Assembly (NCBI GenBank): GCA_964621525.1
Contig: CAZUMS010000001.1
Coordinates: 227,514 to 291,513 of the forward strand
Length of the DNA: 64,000 bases
From: CAZMGV01 sp964621525 [NCBI: uncultured bacterium]
Lineage (GTDB): Bacteria; JAGRBM01
Direction of reading: 5' to 3'
The notes beneath the pieces are model-generated. The model did no database searches. It was not told the origin of the DNA and saw nothing but the letters and a program-made list of their open reading frames with translations. A program made the position numbers and the translations under genes. Numbering within the stretch: the first letter of the stretch is position 1; the number at the start of each line of letters is the position of its first letter. Positions 49,144-59,438 of the stretch are shown here, one piece after another.

Positions 49144-49965
49144 GTGAGCCTTCCCCTCCCCTTTACCCAGGAACAGGAACCCAAAGCCCGTGCGTGGCTT
49201 CTGGGGTCGGGCTCGTCCGGAAATGCGTGTTATGTGGAAGCCCGCGGCTTCGGTTTTCTCATCGACTGCGGACTGCCTCCGCTTACCCTCAAGCGGCGCC
49301 TCGCCCTGATCGGCCGGGACGTGGACTCTGTGAACTGCATCGTTCTGACCCACGAACACAGCGACCATGCCGGAGGTATTGAGCGGCTGCTTGCCAAATT
49401 CCCGCACATCGCCGTCTACGCGACCAAAGAGACAGGCCGGGTTATCCACAAGGAGACAGGAATCGACCGGCTCCGGCCTATGGCCCCGAATGACACCTTC
49501 GAGATCGGGCCGTTCCGGGTCATGCCGGTTCCAGTCCCCCATGATGCCGCTGAACCGGTGAGCTTCCGGGTGGAAACGGGCGGCGTGTCGTTCGGCTACA
49601 TGACAGATCTTGGTTCCACGACCGAAACCATGCTGGACAAGTACTGGAACGTCTCGACCCTGATCTGCGAGGCGAACCACGATCTGAACCGTCTCAGGAC
49701 GGGCCCCTACCCCTACCACCTCAAGCAGCGGGTGAGCTGCGAGACAGGACACCTCTCCAACGACCAGTGCGCCTCGTTCGTCTCGAGGATTGCCGAGCAG
49801 GGGCGCCTGAATCAGGTTGTCCTCGCCCACCTGTCCGAGATCAATAATACGCCCGAACTGGCCCATTCGGCCGTCCGGGCGGAACTTGACGCCTGCGGGG
49901 CGGAAACGGTTAGCGTCCGCTGCGCCCGGCGCAAGGAAGTCAGTGACGTCGTGGAACTGTTCTGA
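49144..49965 (+). CDS. Metallo-beta-lactamase-fold hydrolase of the WalJ/YycJ type
   Basis: A 273-aa MBL-fold protein. The G-S-G-S-S-G-N opening loop and the metal motif T-H-E-H-S-D-H-A-G-G, with later ligands in P-V-P-H-D-A, Y-M-T-D-L-G and L-A-H-L-S, match the YycJ (WalJ) family. Those proteins are 5'-exonuclease-like or act at cell division. The GTG start lies after a gap of about 90 nt, so this gene probably leads the purine operon transcript; purB begins 21 nt later. Confidence 0.85.
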   Translation: MSLPLPFTQEQEPKARAWLLGSGSSGNACYVEARGFGFLIDCGLPPLTLKRRLALIGRDVDSVNCIVLTHEHSDHAGGIERLLAKFPHIAVYATKETGRVIHKETGIDRLRPMAPNDTFEIGPFRVMPVPVPHDAAEPVSFRVETGGVSFGYMTDLGSTTETMLDKYWNVSTLICEANHDLNRLRTGPYPYHLKQRVSCETGHLSNDQCASFVSRIAEQGRLNQVVLAHLSEINNTPELAHSAVRAELDACGAETVSVRCARRKEVSDVVELF

Positions 49966-49986
49966 TCCGGAAAGGCATTTTCGCCC

Positions 49987-51318
49987 GTGATATCCCGATA
50001 CAGCCGCAAGGAAATGACCCGGATCTGGGAGCCCGAAACCCGGTTCCGCTACTGGCTGGAGATCGAAATCCTGGCAACCGAGGCCCAGGCCCGGCTGGGA
50101 AACGTCCCCCCGGAAGCCGTGAAAGCCATCCGGGCGAAGCAGCCGGCAACCTCCGAGGAGTTCCAGAAGATCATCGCCCGTGCGGACGAGATCGAGCAAC
50201 AGACCAAGCACGACATCATCGCCTTCGTGTCCGCCTGTGCCGAGCACATCGGGCCCGAGGCCCGGTTCCTTCACCTCGGCATGACCAGCTCCGATGTCCT
50301 CGACACGGCGCTCGCCTGCCAGCTCCGGGACGCCGGCGTGCTGCTCATGCAGGACCTCGACCGGCTCATGGAAGTGCTTCAGCGGCGGGCCTATGAGCAC
50401 AAGGACACGGTGATGATCGGCCGGTCCCACGGCATCCACGCGGAGCCCGTGACCTTCGGCCTCAAGCTGGCCCTTTATTTCGACGAATTCCGCCGCCACC
50501 GCCAACGGCTCTACTGGGCCATTCACCGGATCGCCGTCGGCAAGATTTCCGGCGCCGTCGGAACATTCGCCAACATCGAGCCGTCGGTGGAGGATTACGT
50601 CTGCGAGAAGCTCGGCCTCAAGGGCGAGCCCTGCTCGAGCCAGATCGTGAGCCGGGACCGGCACGCGGAATTCTTCACCACACTGGCGCTCATTGCCTCC
50701 AGCATGGAGAAGCTCGCCACCGAGGTCCGTCACCTCCAGCGCACGGAGGTCTACGAAGCGGAAGAGTATTTCAGCCCCGGCCAGAAGGGCTCTTCCGCCA
50801 TGCCTCACAAGCGAAACCCCGTTCTCTCGGAAAACATCACGGGGCTCGCCCGGCTGGTGCGCTCGATGGCCGTCCCTGCCATGGAAAACGTGGCCCTGTG
50901 GCACGAACGGGACATCTCCCATTCGTCCGTGGAGCGCAACATCGGCCCTGACGCCACGGTGACGCTGGATTTCGCCCTGAACCGTCTCACGGGCCTCATG
51001 GACAAGCTGCTCGTCTATCCGGAGAACATGAAGCGGAACATGGACCGGCTGGGTGGACTTCACAACTCCCAGCGGGTCCTCCTCAAGCTGGTTTCAGCCG
51101 GTCTCTCCCGCGAGGATGCCTATGCTGCTGTCCAGACGGCCGCCATGAAGATCTGGACCGGCCAGGCCGCGAGTTTCCGGGACGAACTGCTCAGGAACCT
51201 GCAGGTCCGGGAAAAACTGGGCGAGGCGGAAGTGGATAGTTGTTTCGATATCGCCTATCACACCAAACACGTGGACACGATTTTCCGGCGCGTGTTCGAG
51301 CGGCGCGACCCCGCGTAA
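49987..51318 (+). CDS. purB: Adenylosuccinate lyase
   Basis: This 443-aa fumarase/aspartase-superfamily enzyme cleaves SAICAR and adenylosuccinate, acting twice in purine synthesis. The signature G-S-S-A-M-P-H-K-R-N-P is intact, as are G-R-S-H-G-I-H-A-E-P and T-S-S-D-V-L-D-T. It has a GTG start. It heads purB-purC-purS-purQ-purL-purF, all on the plus strand with gaps of at most 51 nt. Confidence 0.97.
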   Translation: MISRYSRKEMTRIWEPETRFRYWLEIEILATEAQARLGNVPPEAVKAIRAKQPATSEEFQKIIARADEIEQQTKHDIIAFVSACAEHIGPEARFLHLGMTSSDVLDTALACQLRDAGVLLMQDLDRLMEVLQRRAYEHKDTVMIGRSHGIHAEPVTFGLKLALYFDEFRRHRQRLYWAIHRIAVGKISGAVGTFANIEPSVEDYVCEKLGLKGEPCSSQIVSRDRHAEFFTTLALIASSMEKLATEVRHLQRTEVYEAEEYFSPGQKGSSAMPHKRNPVLSENITGLARLVRSMAVPAMENVALWHERDISHSSVERNIGPDATVTLDFALNRLTGLMDKLLVYPENMKRNMDRLGGLHNSQRVLLKLVSAGLSREDAYAAVQTAAMKIWTGQAASFRDELLRNLQVREKLGEAEVDSCFDIAYHTKHVDTIFRRVFERRDPA

Positions 51319-51339
51319 TTTCCCCGGACGGTGAACCTC

Positions 51340-52098
51340 ATGAGCTCCAGGAAAGAAACCCCGAAAACCAGCCCCCGGCGCGGCGAAAAGTTCTACGAAG
51401 GCAAGGCCAAGGTTCTCTACCGGACCGGGGACAAGAAGCTCGTCATCCAGTATTTCAAGGACGACGCCACCGCCTTCAATGCCCAGAAACGCGGCACCAT
51501 CGTGGACAAGGGCGTGATGAACAACGAGATTTCATCGCTCATCTTCCGCTATCTGGAAAAGAACGGCGTCAAAACCCACTTCGTCGAAAAGCTCTCCGAC
51601 CGGGAGATGCTCGTGAAGTCGCTCGAGATCGTCCCCGTGGAGGTCGTCGTGCGGAACATCGTCGCCGGCTCCCTCTCCAAGCGGATGGGGATTCCGGAAG
51701 GCGAAATCCTGAAGCGGCCGATCGTCGAGTACTACTACAAGAAGGACGATCTCGGGGATCCGCCCATCAACCGGGACCACGCCCTCGTGTTCGGCCTCGC
51801 GACTGCCAGGGAACTGGACAAGATCGACAAGGCGGCCCTGAAAGTGAACAAGCTGCTCGTCAAGCTGTTCAAGTCTGTGGGCATCAAGCTCGTGGACTTC
51901 AAGCTCGAATTCGGCCGCCACAAGGACAAGATTCTCCTCGGCGACGAGATCACGCCGGACGGCTGCCGCCTCTGGGACGCCAAGACCAACGAGAAGATGG
52001 ACAAGGACCGGTTCCGCCGGGATCTCGGCAAGATCGAGGAGTCCTATCAGGAAGTGCTCCGCCGGGTGACGGAAAAGCTCGGCAAGAAGAAGGGATAA
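51340..52098 (+). CDS. purC: Phosphoribosylaminoimidazole-succinocarboxamide synthase
   Basis: A 252-aa ATP-dependent ligase joining CAIR and aspartate. The opening Y-E-G-K-A-K-V-L-Y, the V-E-V-V-V-R-N-I-V-A-G-S-L block and L-V-D-F-K-L-E-F-G are typical. The N-terminus carries about 15 extra basic residues and the C-terminus ends in a Lys-rich tail. ATG at 51340 is used; a GTG three codons earlier is possible. It sits 21 nt after purB and 2 nt before purS. Confidence 0.96.
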   Translation: MSSRKETPKTSPRRGEKFYEGKAKVLYRTGDKKLVIQYFKDDATAFNAQKRGTIVDKGVMNNEISSLIFRYLEKNGVKTHFVEKLSDREMLVKSLEIVPVEVVVRNIVAGSLSKRMGIPEGEILKRPIVEYYYKKDDLGDPPINRDHALVFGLATARELDKIDKAALKVNKLLVKLFKSVGIKLVDFKLEFGRHKDKILLGDEITPDGCRLWDAKTNEKMDKDRFRRDLGKIEESYQEVLRRVTEKLGKKKG

Positions 52099-52100
52099 CC

Positions 52101-52348
52101 TTGAAGGCGAAAGTCTATGTAACGGTCCGCAAGAACGTGCTGGATCCGCAGGGAACAGCTGTCGAACGGGCCCTGCACCAGAGCGGTTTTACGGCCGCGA
52201 AGAACGTCCGGATCGGCAAGATGATCGAGATGCAGATCGACGACTCGAAGGGGCTCTCGAAAGCCCAGGCCGAGGCGGAACTCAAGAAAATGTGCGAAAA
52301 GTTTCTCGCCAATATGGTGATCGAGGATTACCGCGTGGAGATCGAAGC

Positions 52349-52352
<4 letters not shown>
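52101..52352 (+). CDS. purS: PurS subunit of FGAM synthase
   Basis: An 83-aa protein, the small structural subunit that bridges PurQ and small-type PurL in Gram-positive and deltaproteobacterial FGAM synthase. The order K-V-Y-V-T-V-R-K-N-V-L-D-P-Q-G and N-V-R-I-G-K-M-I-E is diagnostic. It is easy to miss because it starts with TTG at 52101, just after the purC stop, with AAGGG in place. Its stop overlaps the proposed purQ start. Confidence 0.95.
52337..52351 (+). promoter_or_regulatory. Ribosome site and CTG start of purQ
   Basis: GGAG at 52337-52340 is followed by 8 nt and then CTG at 52349-52351, which overlaps the purS TGA as CTGA. PurQ homologues begin with M-K-V-A-V-I-Q-F-P-G, and here the same block follows this CTG directly (L-K-V-A-V-I-Q). 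No ATG, GTG or TTG lies near; the nearest in-frame GTG (52292) would overlap purS by 61 nt. The site therefore argues for initiation at CTG. Confidence 0.65.
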
Positions 52353-53035
<683 letters not shown>

Positions 53036-53043
53036 CCTGAACC

Positions 53044-55275
53044 GTGACCGAACCGAAGATCACTCCCGAACTTATCGAAGATCACGGGCTCACCCCCGAT
53101 GAATACCAGATCATCCTGAAGGCGCTCGGACGCGAACCGACCTATCCCGAGCTTGGGGTGTTCAGCGTCATGTGGAGCGAGCACTGCTCCTACAAATCCT
53201 CACGGGTTCATCTCAAGAAGTTTCCGACCAAGGGTCCCCGGGTGCTTCAGGGGCCCGGCGAGAATGCCGGTGTCGTGGACGCCGGAGACGGCATCGCGCT
53301 GGTCTTCAAGATGGAGTCCCATAACCACCCCTCGTTTATCGAGCCCTATCAGGGCGCGGCGACGGGCGTGGGCGGCATTCTCCGCGACGTGTTCACCATG
53401 GGCGCCCGGCCCGTGGCCAATCTGAACTCGCTCCGGTTCGGCGATCCGAAGCACCCCAAGGTGCCGCACCTTCTGTCGGGCGTGGTCGCCGGTATCGGCG
53501 GATATGGCAACTGCGTGGGTGTCGCCACTGTGGGCGGCGAGGTCTATTTCAATCCCTGCTATAACGGGAACCCGCTGGTGAACGCCTTCACCATGGGCAT
53601 CGCGCGGACGGACAGGATCTTCAAGGGGCTCGCCGAGGGCGTCGGCAACCCGGTGATCTACGTCGGTTCCAAGACGGGCCGTGACGGCATCCATGGCGCG
53701 ACGATGGCCTCCGAATCGTTCGACGAAACCTCCGAAGAACGCCGCCCGACGGTTCAGGTAGGCGACCCGTTCACGGAGAAGCTGCTGATCGAGGCCTGCC
53801 TCGAACTCATGTCGAAGGATGCCATCGTCGGTATCCAGGACATGGGCGCAGCGGGCCTGACCAGCTCGTCCGTTGAGATGGCCTCCCGGTCCGGCAGCGG
53901 CCTTGAAATGGATCTTGATCTCATCCCCCGCCGGGAAACCGGCATGATCCCCTACGAGATCCTGCTGTCCGAGTCGCAGGAGCGGATGCTCATTGTTGCC
54001 AAACGCGGCCGTGAGCAGGAAGTGATCGATATCTTCAAGCGGTGGGATCTGGACGTGGCCGTAGTGGGCAAAGTGACCGACAGCGGCCGCTGGGTCATCA
54101 AGGACGGCGGCAAGACGGTCTGCGATCTTCCGGTCGACGTCCTCGTCGAAGCCGCGCCGGTCTATGAGCGCCCCATGGAGCGCCCGGCATGGCAGGACGA
54201 CGTGCAGAAGCTGGACCTGAAAACGGTTCCTCTCCCCTCGAACTACAACGACGTCCTCCTCCGTCTCATGTCGAGCCCGAATATCTGCTCGCGCGAGTGG
54301 ATCTGGCGCCAGTACGATAACTACGTGGGCAAATCGACGCTGCTCCCGTCCGGCTCCGACGCGGCACTCGTGAAGCTCCCCGGCGTGGACCGGGCCGTGG
54401 GCCTTACCGTGAACTGCAACTCCCGCTACTGCTATCTGGACCCGTATACCGGCGGCCTGATCACGGTCGCGGAAAACGCCCGGAACCTTGTCGCTTCCGG
54501 CTGCGAACCGGTGGCGATCACCGACTGTCTGAACTTCGGCAACCCCGAACGTCCCGAGATCATGTGGCAGTTCGCCAGGTGCATCGAGGGTCTCGCCGAT
54601 GCCTGCCGGGCACTGGAAACCCCGGTCGTCTCGGGCAACGTCTCCCTCTATAACGAGACCCTCGAGGTCGGCATCCATCCAACGCCGTCGGTCGCCATGG
54701 TGGGGCTGCTTCACAAGCTCGAGCATCGAACGAGCCAGTGGTTCAAGCAGCCCGGCCACCGGATCGTCCTTGTGGGCCGTACGCAGGAAGAACTGGGCGG
54801 TTCGGAATACCTCTCCCTCGTCCACGGCCAGGAGCGGGGGATGCCCCCGCAGCTCGATCTCGGCCTGGAAAAGACGGTCCAGAAAGCCGTTCTGGAAGCA
54901 ATCCAGGCGGGGATCATCCGTTCGGCCCACGACTGCTCGGAAGGCGGCCTCGCCGTCGCCCTGGCGGAGTGCGGTTTCGGGGACCCGAGAAATCACGGTG
55001 AGCGTCTGCTCGGAGCGGACGTCCAGATCGAGGATTACATCCGGGAGGACGCGCTTCTGTTCGGCGAGTCCCAGAGCCGGTTCGTCGTCACCGTCGAGGA
55101 CGACGCCGGTCTGGAGAAGCTGGCGGCCATCTGCGCACGGCTGAAAGCCCCCATGAAGGAACTTGGGACCGTGACGGAGGACCGGCTGATTATCAACGGT
55201 CTCGTCAATGTTCCGGTCCGGGATCTCTACAACGCCTGGAAAACCCCGATTGCAAAGATCGCCGGGGAAAACTAG
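53044..55275 (+). CDS. purL: PurL synthetase subunit of FGAM synthase (small type)
   Basis: A 743-aa ATP-dependent synthetase that forms FGAM from FGAR and ammonia. The length and the presence of separate purS and purQ show it is the small type, not the about 1300-aa fused enzyme. Visible motifs are [26 protein letters not shown] and the second half's D-C-L-N-F-G-N-P-E. It has a GTG start 8 nt after purQ. Confidence 0.97.
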   Translation: MTEPKITPELIEDHGLTPDEYQIILKALGREPTYPELGVFSVMWSEHCSYKSSRVHLKKFPTKGPRVLQGPGENAGVVDAGDGIALVFKMESHNHPSFIEPYQGAATGVGGILRDVFTMGARPVANLNSLRFGDPKHPKVPHLLSGVVAGIGGYGNCVGVATVGGEVYFNPCYNGNPLVNAFTMGIARTDRIFKGLAEGVGNPVIYVGSKTGRDGIHGATMASESFDETSEERRPTVQVGDPFTEKLLIEACLELMSKDAIVGIQDMGAAGLTSSSVEMASRSGSGLEMDLDLIPRRETGMIPYEILLSESQERMLIVAKRGREQEVIDIFKRWDLDVAVVGKVTDSGRWVIKDGGKTVCDLPVDVLVEAAPVYERPMERPAWQDDVQKLDLKTVPLPSNYNDVLLRLMSSPNICSREWIWRQYDNYVGKSTLLPSGSDAALVKLPGVDRAVGLTVNCNSRYCYLDPYTGGLITVAENARNLVASGCEPVAITDCLNFGNPERPEIMWQFARCIEGLADACRALETPVVSGNVSLYNETLEVGIHPTPSVAMVGLLHKLEHRTSQWFKQPGHRIVLVGRTQEELGGSEYLSLVHGQERGMPPQLDLGLEKTVQKAVLEAIQAGIIRSAHDCSEGGLAVALAECGFGDPRNHGERLLGADVQIEDYIREDALLFGESQSRFVVTVEDDAGLEKLAAICARLKAPMKELGTVTEDRLIINGLVNVPVRDLYNAWKTPIAKIAGEN

Positions 55276-55326
55276 AAAAGCACCGATTCAGGCGAAGGCG
55301 GGAGCATTACCCGCAAACGAGGCCGG

Positions 55327-56751
55327 ATGGGCGACCACAAGTTCCACGACGAGTGCGGCGTTTTCGGAATCTTCGGCCACCCCGAAGCGGCTCACATCAC
55401 CTACCTGGGGCTTTACGCCCTCCAGCATCGAGGACAGGAATCGGCCGGCATCGTCTCCAGCGACGGTGAGGCGATCCACACCCACCGGGGCATGGGCCTT
55501 GTCGCCGACGTCTTTGCGGGGAACGTCCTCAAGAACCTGCCCGGCACGGCAGCCATCGGGCACAACCGGTATTCCACGGCCGGCGGCTCTCACATCAAGA
55601 ACGCCCAGCCGTTCGCGATGGATTACCGCCACGGCGCATTCGCCATGGCCCATAACGGCAACATCGTGAACGCCAGCCAGCTTCGCAAGGAGCTGGAAAA
55701 CACCGGAAGCATCTTCCGGTCAACCGCCGACACCGAGATCGTCGCCCACCTTGTCGCTTCGAGCGAGCAGGAAACCACGGTCGGCCGGATCATGGAGTCC
55801 CTTGCCCAAGTGCAGGGCGCCTATTCGATGGTATTTCTCACCGAAACCCGGCTCGTTGCGAGCCGCGACCCGCACGGCTTCCGGCCGCTGGTCCTCGGCC
55901 GGCTGGATGGAGGCTGGGCTGTCGCCAGCGAGACCTGCGCTTTCGACCTCATCGGGGCGAAATACGAGCGGGAGATCGAGCCGGGTGAAACGATCGAGAT
56001 CACAGCAGCAGGAATGACTTCCTTCCGCGGCACGGCTGCCGAGACTCCAAAGCGGTGCATCTTTGAATACATCTACTTCGCCCGTCCGGATTCGATCCTG
56101 TTCGGGCGGAATGTCTACAAGGTGAGGAAGGCCCTGGGTGCCCAGCTTGCGATCGAGCAGCCGGCTCCGGCGGATATCGTCATTGCGGTTCCCGATTCGG
56201 GTGTGCCCGCCGCCATGGGTTACGCCGAAACGGCGAAACTCCCCTACGAGGCCGGCCTCACCCGCAATCACTATGTCGGCCGGACTTTTATCGAACCCAC
56301 CCAGCAGATCCGCCACTTCGGCGTGAAGATCAAGCTGAACCCGAACCGGGGCGTTCTGGACGGCAAACGTGTGGTGGTCGTGGATGACTCGATCGTCCGC
56401 GGGACGACTTCCCAGAAGCTCGTCACCCTGCTCCGGAACGCCGGAGCGAAAGAAGTCCATATGCGGATTTCCTCGCCGCCCACGACCGGCCCCTGCCATT
56501 ACGGCGTTGCCACACCGACCAAGGAAGAGCTCATCGCCTCCAGCCAGTCGGTCAGGGAAATCCGGGATTTCATTGGAGCCGATTCGCTGGGCTACCTCTC
56601 CATTCCGGGCATGAAGATCGCCCTGAATTCGACGGACGAAGGGTTCTGCGATGCCTGCTTCTCGGGCCGCTATCCGCTTCCGATCGATAATAACGGCCGG
56701 CGTCAGATGCGACTGTTCGACGACATGGCCTCGGCTTCGAAGCACAAGTAG
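55327..56751 (+). CDS. purF: Amidophosphoribosyltransferase, iron-sulfur type
   Basis: This 474-aa enzyme starts purine synthesis from PRPP and glutamine. A short propeptide precedes the catalytic cysteine (D-E-C-G-V-F-G-I, about C10). The PRPP loop is V-V-V-V-D-D-S-I-V-R-G-T-T. Cysteines in K-R-C-I-F-E-Y, T-G-P-C-H-Y-G and C-D-A-C-F match the four ligands of the [4Fe-4S] cluster of the Bacillus-type enzyme, so this form should be oxygen-sensitive. It begins 51 nt after purL. Confidence 0.97.
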   Translation: MGDHKFHDECGVFGIFGHPEAAHITYLGLYALQHRGQESAGIVSSDGEAIHTHRGMGLVADVFAGNVLKNLPGTAAIGHNRYSTAGGSHIKNAQPFAMDYRHGAFAMAHNGNIVNASQLRKELENTGSIFRSTADTEIVAHLVASSEQETTVGRIMESLAQVQGAYSMVFLTETRLVASRDPHGFRPLVLGRLDGGWAVASETCAFDLIGAKYEREIEPGETIEITAAGMTSFRGTAAETPKRCIFEYIYFARPDSILFGRNVYKVRKALGAQLAIEQPAPADIVIAVPDSGVPAAMGYAETAKLPYEAGLTRNHYVGRTFIEPTQQIRHFGVKIKLNPNRGVLDGKRVVVVDDSIVRGTTSQKLVTLLRNAGAKEVHMRISSPPTTGPCHYGVATPTKEELIASSQSVREIRDFIGADSLGYLSIPGMKIALNSTDEGFCDACFSGRYPLPIDNNGRRQMRLFDDMASASKHK

Positions 56752-56819
56752 TTCCCCCTTCCCTGCCGCCGTGCTAGGGAATCCGTAAGACCGCCCTGTT
56801 TCCAAGGAGTCCTGCGCCC

Positions 56820-57371
56820 GTGACCGACCGTGACCGACTGCTCGAACTGCTCCGCACCCGCTCCTACGAAAAACGCCGGGTGAAACTCGCCTCCGGCAAG
56901 GAAAGCGACTTCTATATCGACTGCAAGCGAGTCACGCTGGATGCCGAAGGTGCCGCGCTCCTCGGCCGCGAGCTGCTCGCCAGAATCCGCAAGGAAACCC
57001 CCGATGCGAAAGCTGTCGGCGGGCCGACTCTCGGTGCCGATCCAATCTCCACGGCGGTGAGTCTCACGTCCTTCCTTCAGGGCAGTCCCATCCCAGCCTA
57101 TATCGTCCGCAAGGAACCCAAGGGCCACGGCACCGGCCAGTGGATCGAAGGGACCGAAAACATCCCCAAGGGCGCAAAAGTCGTGCTGGTCGAGGATGTC
57201 GTGACGTCCGGCGGCTCCTCCCTCAAGGCAATTGTCCATGTTCGCGAGGCCGGGTACGTCGTGAGCGACGTCTATGTCCTTGTGGACCGGGACGAAGGCG
57301 GCCGCGAAAACCTTGCCAGGGAAGGCGTCACACTTCACGCCCTCTACCACCGGAAGGACTTTGTCTCGTGA
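56820..57371 (+). CDS. pyrE: Orotate phosphoribosyltransferase
   Basis: A 183-aa enzyme making OMP from orotate and PRPP. The PRPP motif V-V-L-V-E-D-V-V-T-S-G-G-S and the G-G-P-T-L-G-A-D-P-I and V-R-K-E-P-K-G-H-G-T loops are all present. AAGGAG lies about 10 nt before the GTG start. It follows purF by 68 nt and shares a GTGA overlap with the next, unrelated lipoprotein gene, so de novo purine and pyrimidine synthesis may be co-transcribed. Confidence 0.96.
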   Translation: MTDRDRLLELLRTRSYEKRRVKLASGKESDFYIDCKRVTLDAEGAALLGRELLARIRKETPDAKAVGGPTLGADPISTAVSLTSFLQGSPIPAYIVRKEPKGHGTGQWIEGTENIPKGAKVVLVEDVVTSGGSSLKAIVHVREAGYVVSDVYVLVDRDEGGRENLAREGVTLHALYHRKDFVS

Positions 57372-58030
57372 AAGCCGGCATCGCCGCTTTCATCGCCGGC
57401 CTGCTGCTGGCCTCCTGCGCGGAGACTGCCACGACGCCTGCGACGAAACCCGGCGACCCCGCCCGCCAGATCACCGGCGACGACCTCGACAGGGCCCGGG
57501 AGAGTTACTACCAGGCCCTTGAGAACGGCACCCGCCGGGTGCGCATCCAGTACGACCGGGTGGATACGGCCTCGATCTACTGGGCAACCCTCGATACGGA
57601 TGCCATCCGGTCGTTCCGCCGGGATGCACTGGCGGTCTACGAGCTCTGGACGCCGGAACGGGCCGAAAGCGAGAAGCAGAAGGACGCCGAAGAGTCGGCG
57701 AAGTCCCTCGCCTTCAGCATCGTGCTCTACACCGAAGATCAGCGGGACAACCTGATCGGCCTCGCGTCCGGCTCCCCGGTGAAAGCGAGCCTGCTCCAGC
57801 CGGACGGAAAGCGGATCGAACCCTCATCCATCCAGAAGCTTGAAACACCCCGGTCCCGCATCGAATGGCTCTACCCCCACAAGGACCGGTTCTCGACCGT
57901 CTGGCTCGTGAAGTTCCCCCGACCCGAAAAGGCCGGCCCCGTGGAACTCCAGATCACCGGCACCCGGTTCTCGAGCGCGACTACCTGGGAAGCCGGAAGC
58001 GCCGCCGTAGCGGCGCCTGCTGCCCCATAG
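57368..58030 (+). CDS. Lipoprotein of unknown function
   Basis: A 220-aa protein starting with GTG inside the pyrE stop. A signal A-G-I-A-A-F-I-A-G-L-L-L-A-S-C is lipidated at about C17. The mature part has a helical segment, then beta-rich sequence including I-Y-W-A-T-L-D-T-D-A-I-R-S-F and W-L-V-K-F-P-R-P, and an Ala-rich tail. I do not recognise a family. A longer open frame reaching back to 57140 is out-of-frame pyrE and is not used. It precedes the transglutaminase-like gene by 36 nt. Confidence 0.8.
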   Translation: MKAGIAAFIAGLLLASCAETATTPATKPGDPARQITGDDLDRARESYYQALENGTRRVRIQYDRVDTASIYWATLDTDAIRSFRRDALAVYELWTPERAESEKQKDAEESAKSLAFSIVLYTEDQRDNLIGLASGSPVKASLLQPDGKRIEPSSIQKLETPRSRIEWLYPHKDRFSTVWLVKFPRPEKAGPVELQITGTRFSSATTWEAGSAAVAAPAAP

Positions 58031-58066
58031 CTGCTTTGCCGGCTCTTCTCGGACTATACTGCCCCC

Positions 58067-58744
58067 ATGAACGACAGTTCCCTGACGCCGACCCGGTTCA
58101 TCGACTCCACGGAGCCGGGCCTTGTCGGCTTTGTCCAGAAACGCACCGCAGGCCTCAGGACCGACCGGGAAAAGGCTGTCGCCCTCTACTACGCCGTACG
58201 GGACGGAGTGAAATACGACCCCTACAGCTTCAACGGCTCTGCCGATACTCTGACCGCCAGCAAGGTGATCGAAGCCGGGAAGGCCTTCTGCGTCCCGAAA
58301 GCCATTGCACTGGCGGCCGCCTGCCGGGCTGCCGGCATCCCGGCGCGCCTCGGGTTTGCCGACGTCCGCAACCACCTGACCACCGACAAACTGAAAGCCC
58401 GGATGAAGGGCCAAACTGACTTCGTCTTCCACGGCTATACGGAAATTTTCCTCGACGGCCGGTGGATCAAGGTGACACCGACGTTCAACGTGGAACTCTG
58501 CGAGAAGTTCGGCGTGAAGCCCCTCGACTGGGACGGCACTGCCGATGCCCTGTTTCACCCGTTCGACAGCACCGGCCGCAAGCACATGGAGTACATCCGC
58601 TACCACGGGACGTTCGACGATCTCCCGCTGGAGCAGATGTTTGCCGCCTGGAAAGCGGCCTACGGCCCCGATGTCCTGACGCTTCAGGAACGAGACGGGG
58701 ATTTCCAGGCCGAAGCCGCGCCGATCGTCGCCGGCCGCGACTGA
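58067..58744 (+). CDS. Transglutaminase-like (cysteine protease fold) protein
   Basis: A 225-aa protein with a transglutaminase-like domain: C75 in K-A-F-C-V-P-K-A and H122 in F-H-G-Y-T-E-I are the expected nucleophile and base. The third triad position, normally Asp in W-x-x-V-D-x-T, is Thr here (W-I-K-V-T-P-T-F-N), so activity may differ from the classical type. No signal peptide is seen. It converges on the AIM24 trio with a 4-nt gap. Confidence 0.82.
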   Translation: MNDSSLTPTRFIDSTEPGLVGFVQKRTAGLRTDREKAVALYYAVRDGVKYDPYSFNGSADTLTASKVIEAGKAFCVPKAIALAAACRAAGIPARLGFADVRNHLTTDKLKARMKGQTDFVFHGYTEIFLDGRWIKVTPTFNVELCEKFGVKPLDWDGTADALFHPFDSTGRKHMEYIRYHGTFDDLPLEQMFAAWKAAYGPDVLTLQERDGDFQAEAAPIVAGRD

Positions 58745-58748
58745 TTAC

Positions 58749-59438
58749 TCAGCCCGTTCCGTTCACTTCGCGGCGATAGCCCTCGAAGAACGACGCCAGG
58801 GATTCGGAGTTCCGGGACTGGAGATAAATCTTCCCGGACCCTGTAAACCGGGCGACGAAGCCTTCCCCGCTGAAAAAAAGCCCCTTGTACCCTGCAAACT
58901 TCTGGACCGAATAGTCGAGGCCGGACGTGAACCCGGCCACATGACCCGTATCGACGACGAAGCCCTGCGGGCCGACTTCGACCTCATGGATCGCGCCGTA
59001 GGATCCGAAGAACACTTCGCCCGGCCCGCGAACCCTGAGCAGGAAAAACCCCATCCCGCCGAAAAACCCCCGGACCCCTGCCCACTTCGTGTCCAGCGAT
59101 AACCCTTCACCCACATGGGCCAGATACGCTCCGCTCTGGAGGTAGAAGCTCTCTCCCTCCCTCAGCCTGAACGAGAAAATATCGCCCTCGACTGCCGGCG
59201 CGAGCAGAAGCTCCTGCCCCTCAGCCGTGGAGGTGTAGCGGTTCTGGAACAGGGTCTCCCCGCCCAGCATCTTGCGGCCCAGAGATTCGAGAAGTCCGCC
59301 ACGAAGCGACGTATCGACCTTGAGCCCCGGACTCATGCTGATCAATGAGCCGGTCTCGGCCGTCACCGTTTCGCCGGGAGCCTTGAAGATCGTCTTCATC
59401 AGCGCGAAATCGGGCCGGTAAAGGATCTCGTGCCTCAC
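58749..59438 (-). CDS. AIM24-family protein, third of three paralogues
   Basis: A 229-aa beta-rich protein of the AIM24 (TIGR00266) family, whose role is unknown in bacteria. It has A-E-T-G-S-L-I-S-M-S, the Y-L-Q-S-G-A-Y-L-A block, V-D-T-G-H-V-A-G-F and the ending I-Y-L-Q-S-R-N. The GTG start overlaps the stop of the second paralogue (GTGA); the longer frame to 59480 runs inside that gene. It is the last in the coupled trio. Confidence 0.9.
   Translation of the reverse strand: MRHEILYRPDFALMKTIFKAPGETVTAETGSLISMSPGLKVDTSLRGGLLESLGRKMLGGETLFQNRYTSTAEGQELLLAPAVEGDIFSFRLREGESFYLQSGAYLAHVGEGLSLDTKWAGVRGFFGGMGFFLLRVRGPGEVFFGSYGAIHEVEVGPQGFVVDTGHVAGFTSGLDYSVQKFAGYKGLFFSGEGFVARFTGSGKIYLQSRNSESLASFFEGYRREVNGTG

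Noticed and set aside
49078-51063. A 661-codon minus-strand open frame
   Set aside because: It is antisense to walJ and purB, both certain genes, and its translation shows no domain.
53200-54996. A 598-codon minus-strand open frame
   Set aside because: It is antisense to purL; composition is His/Arg-rich noise typical of the shadow frame.
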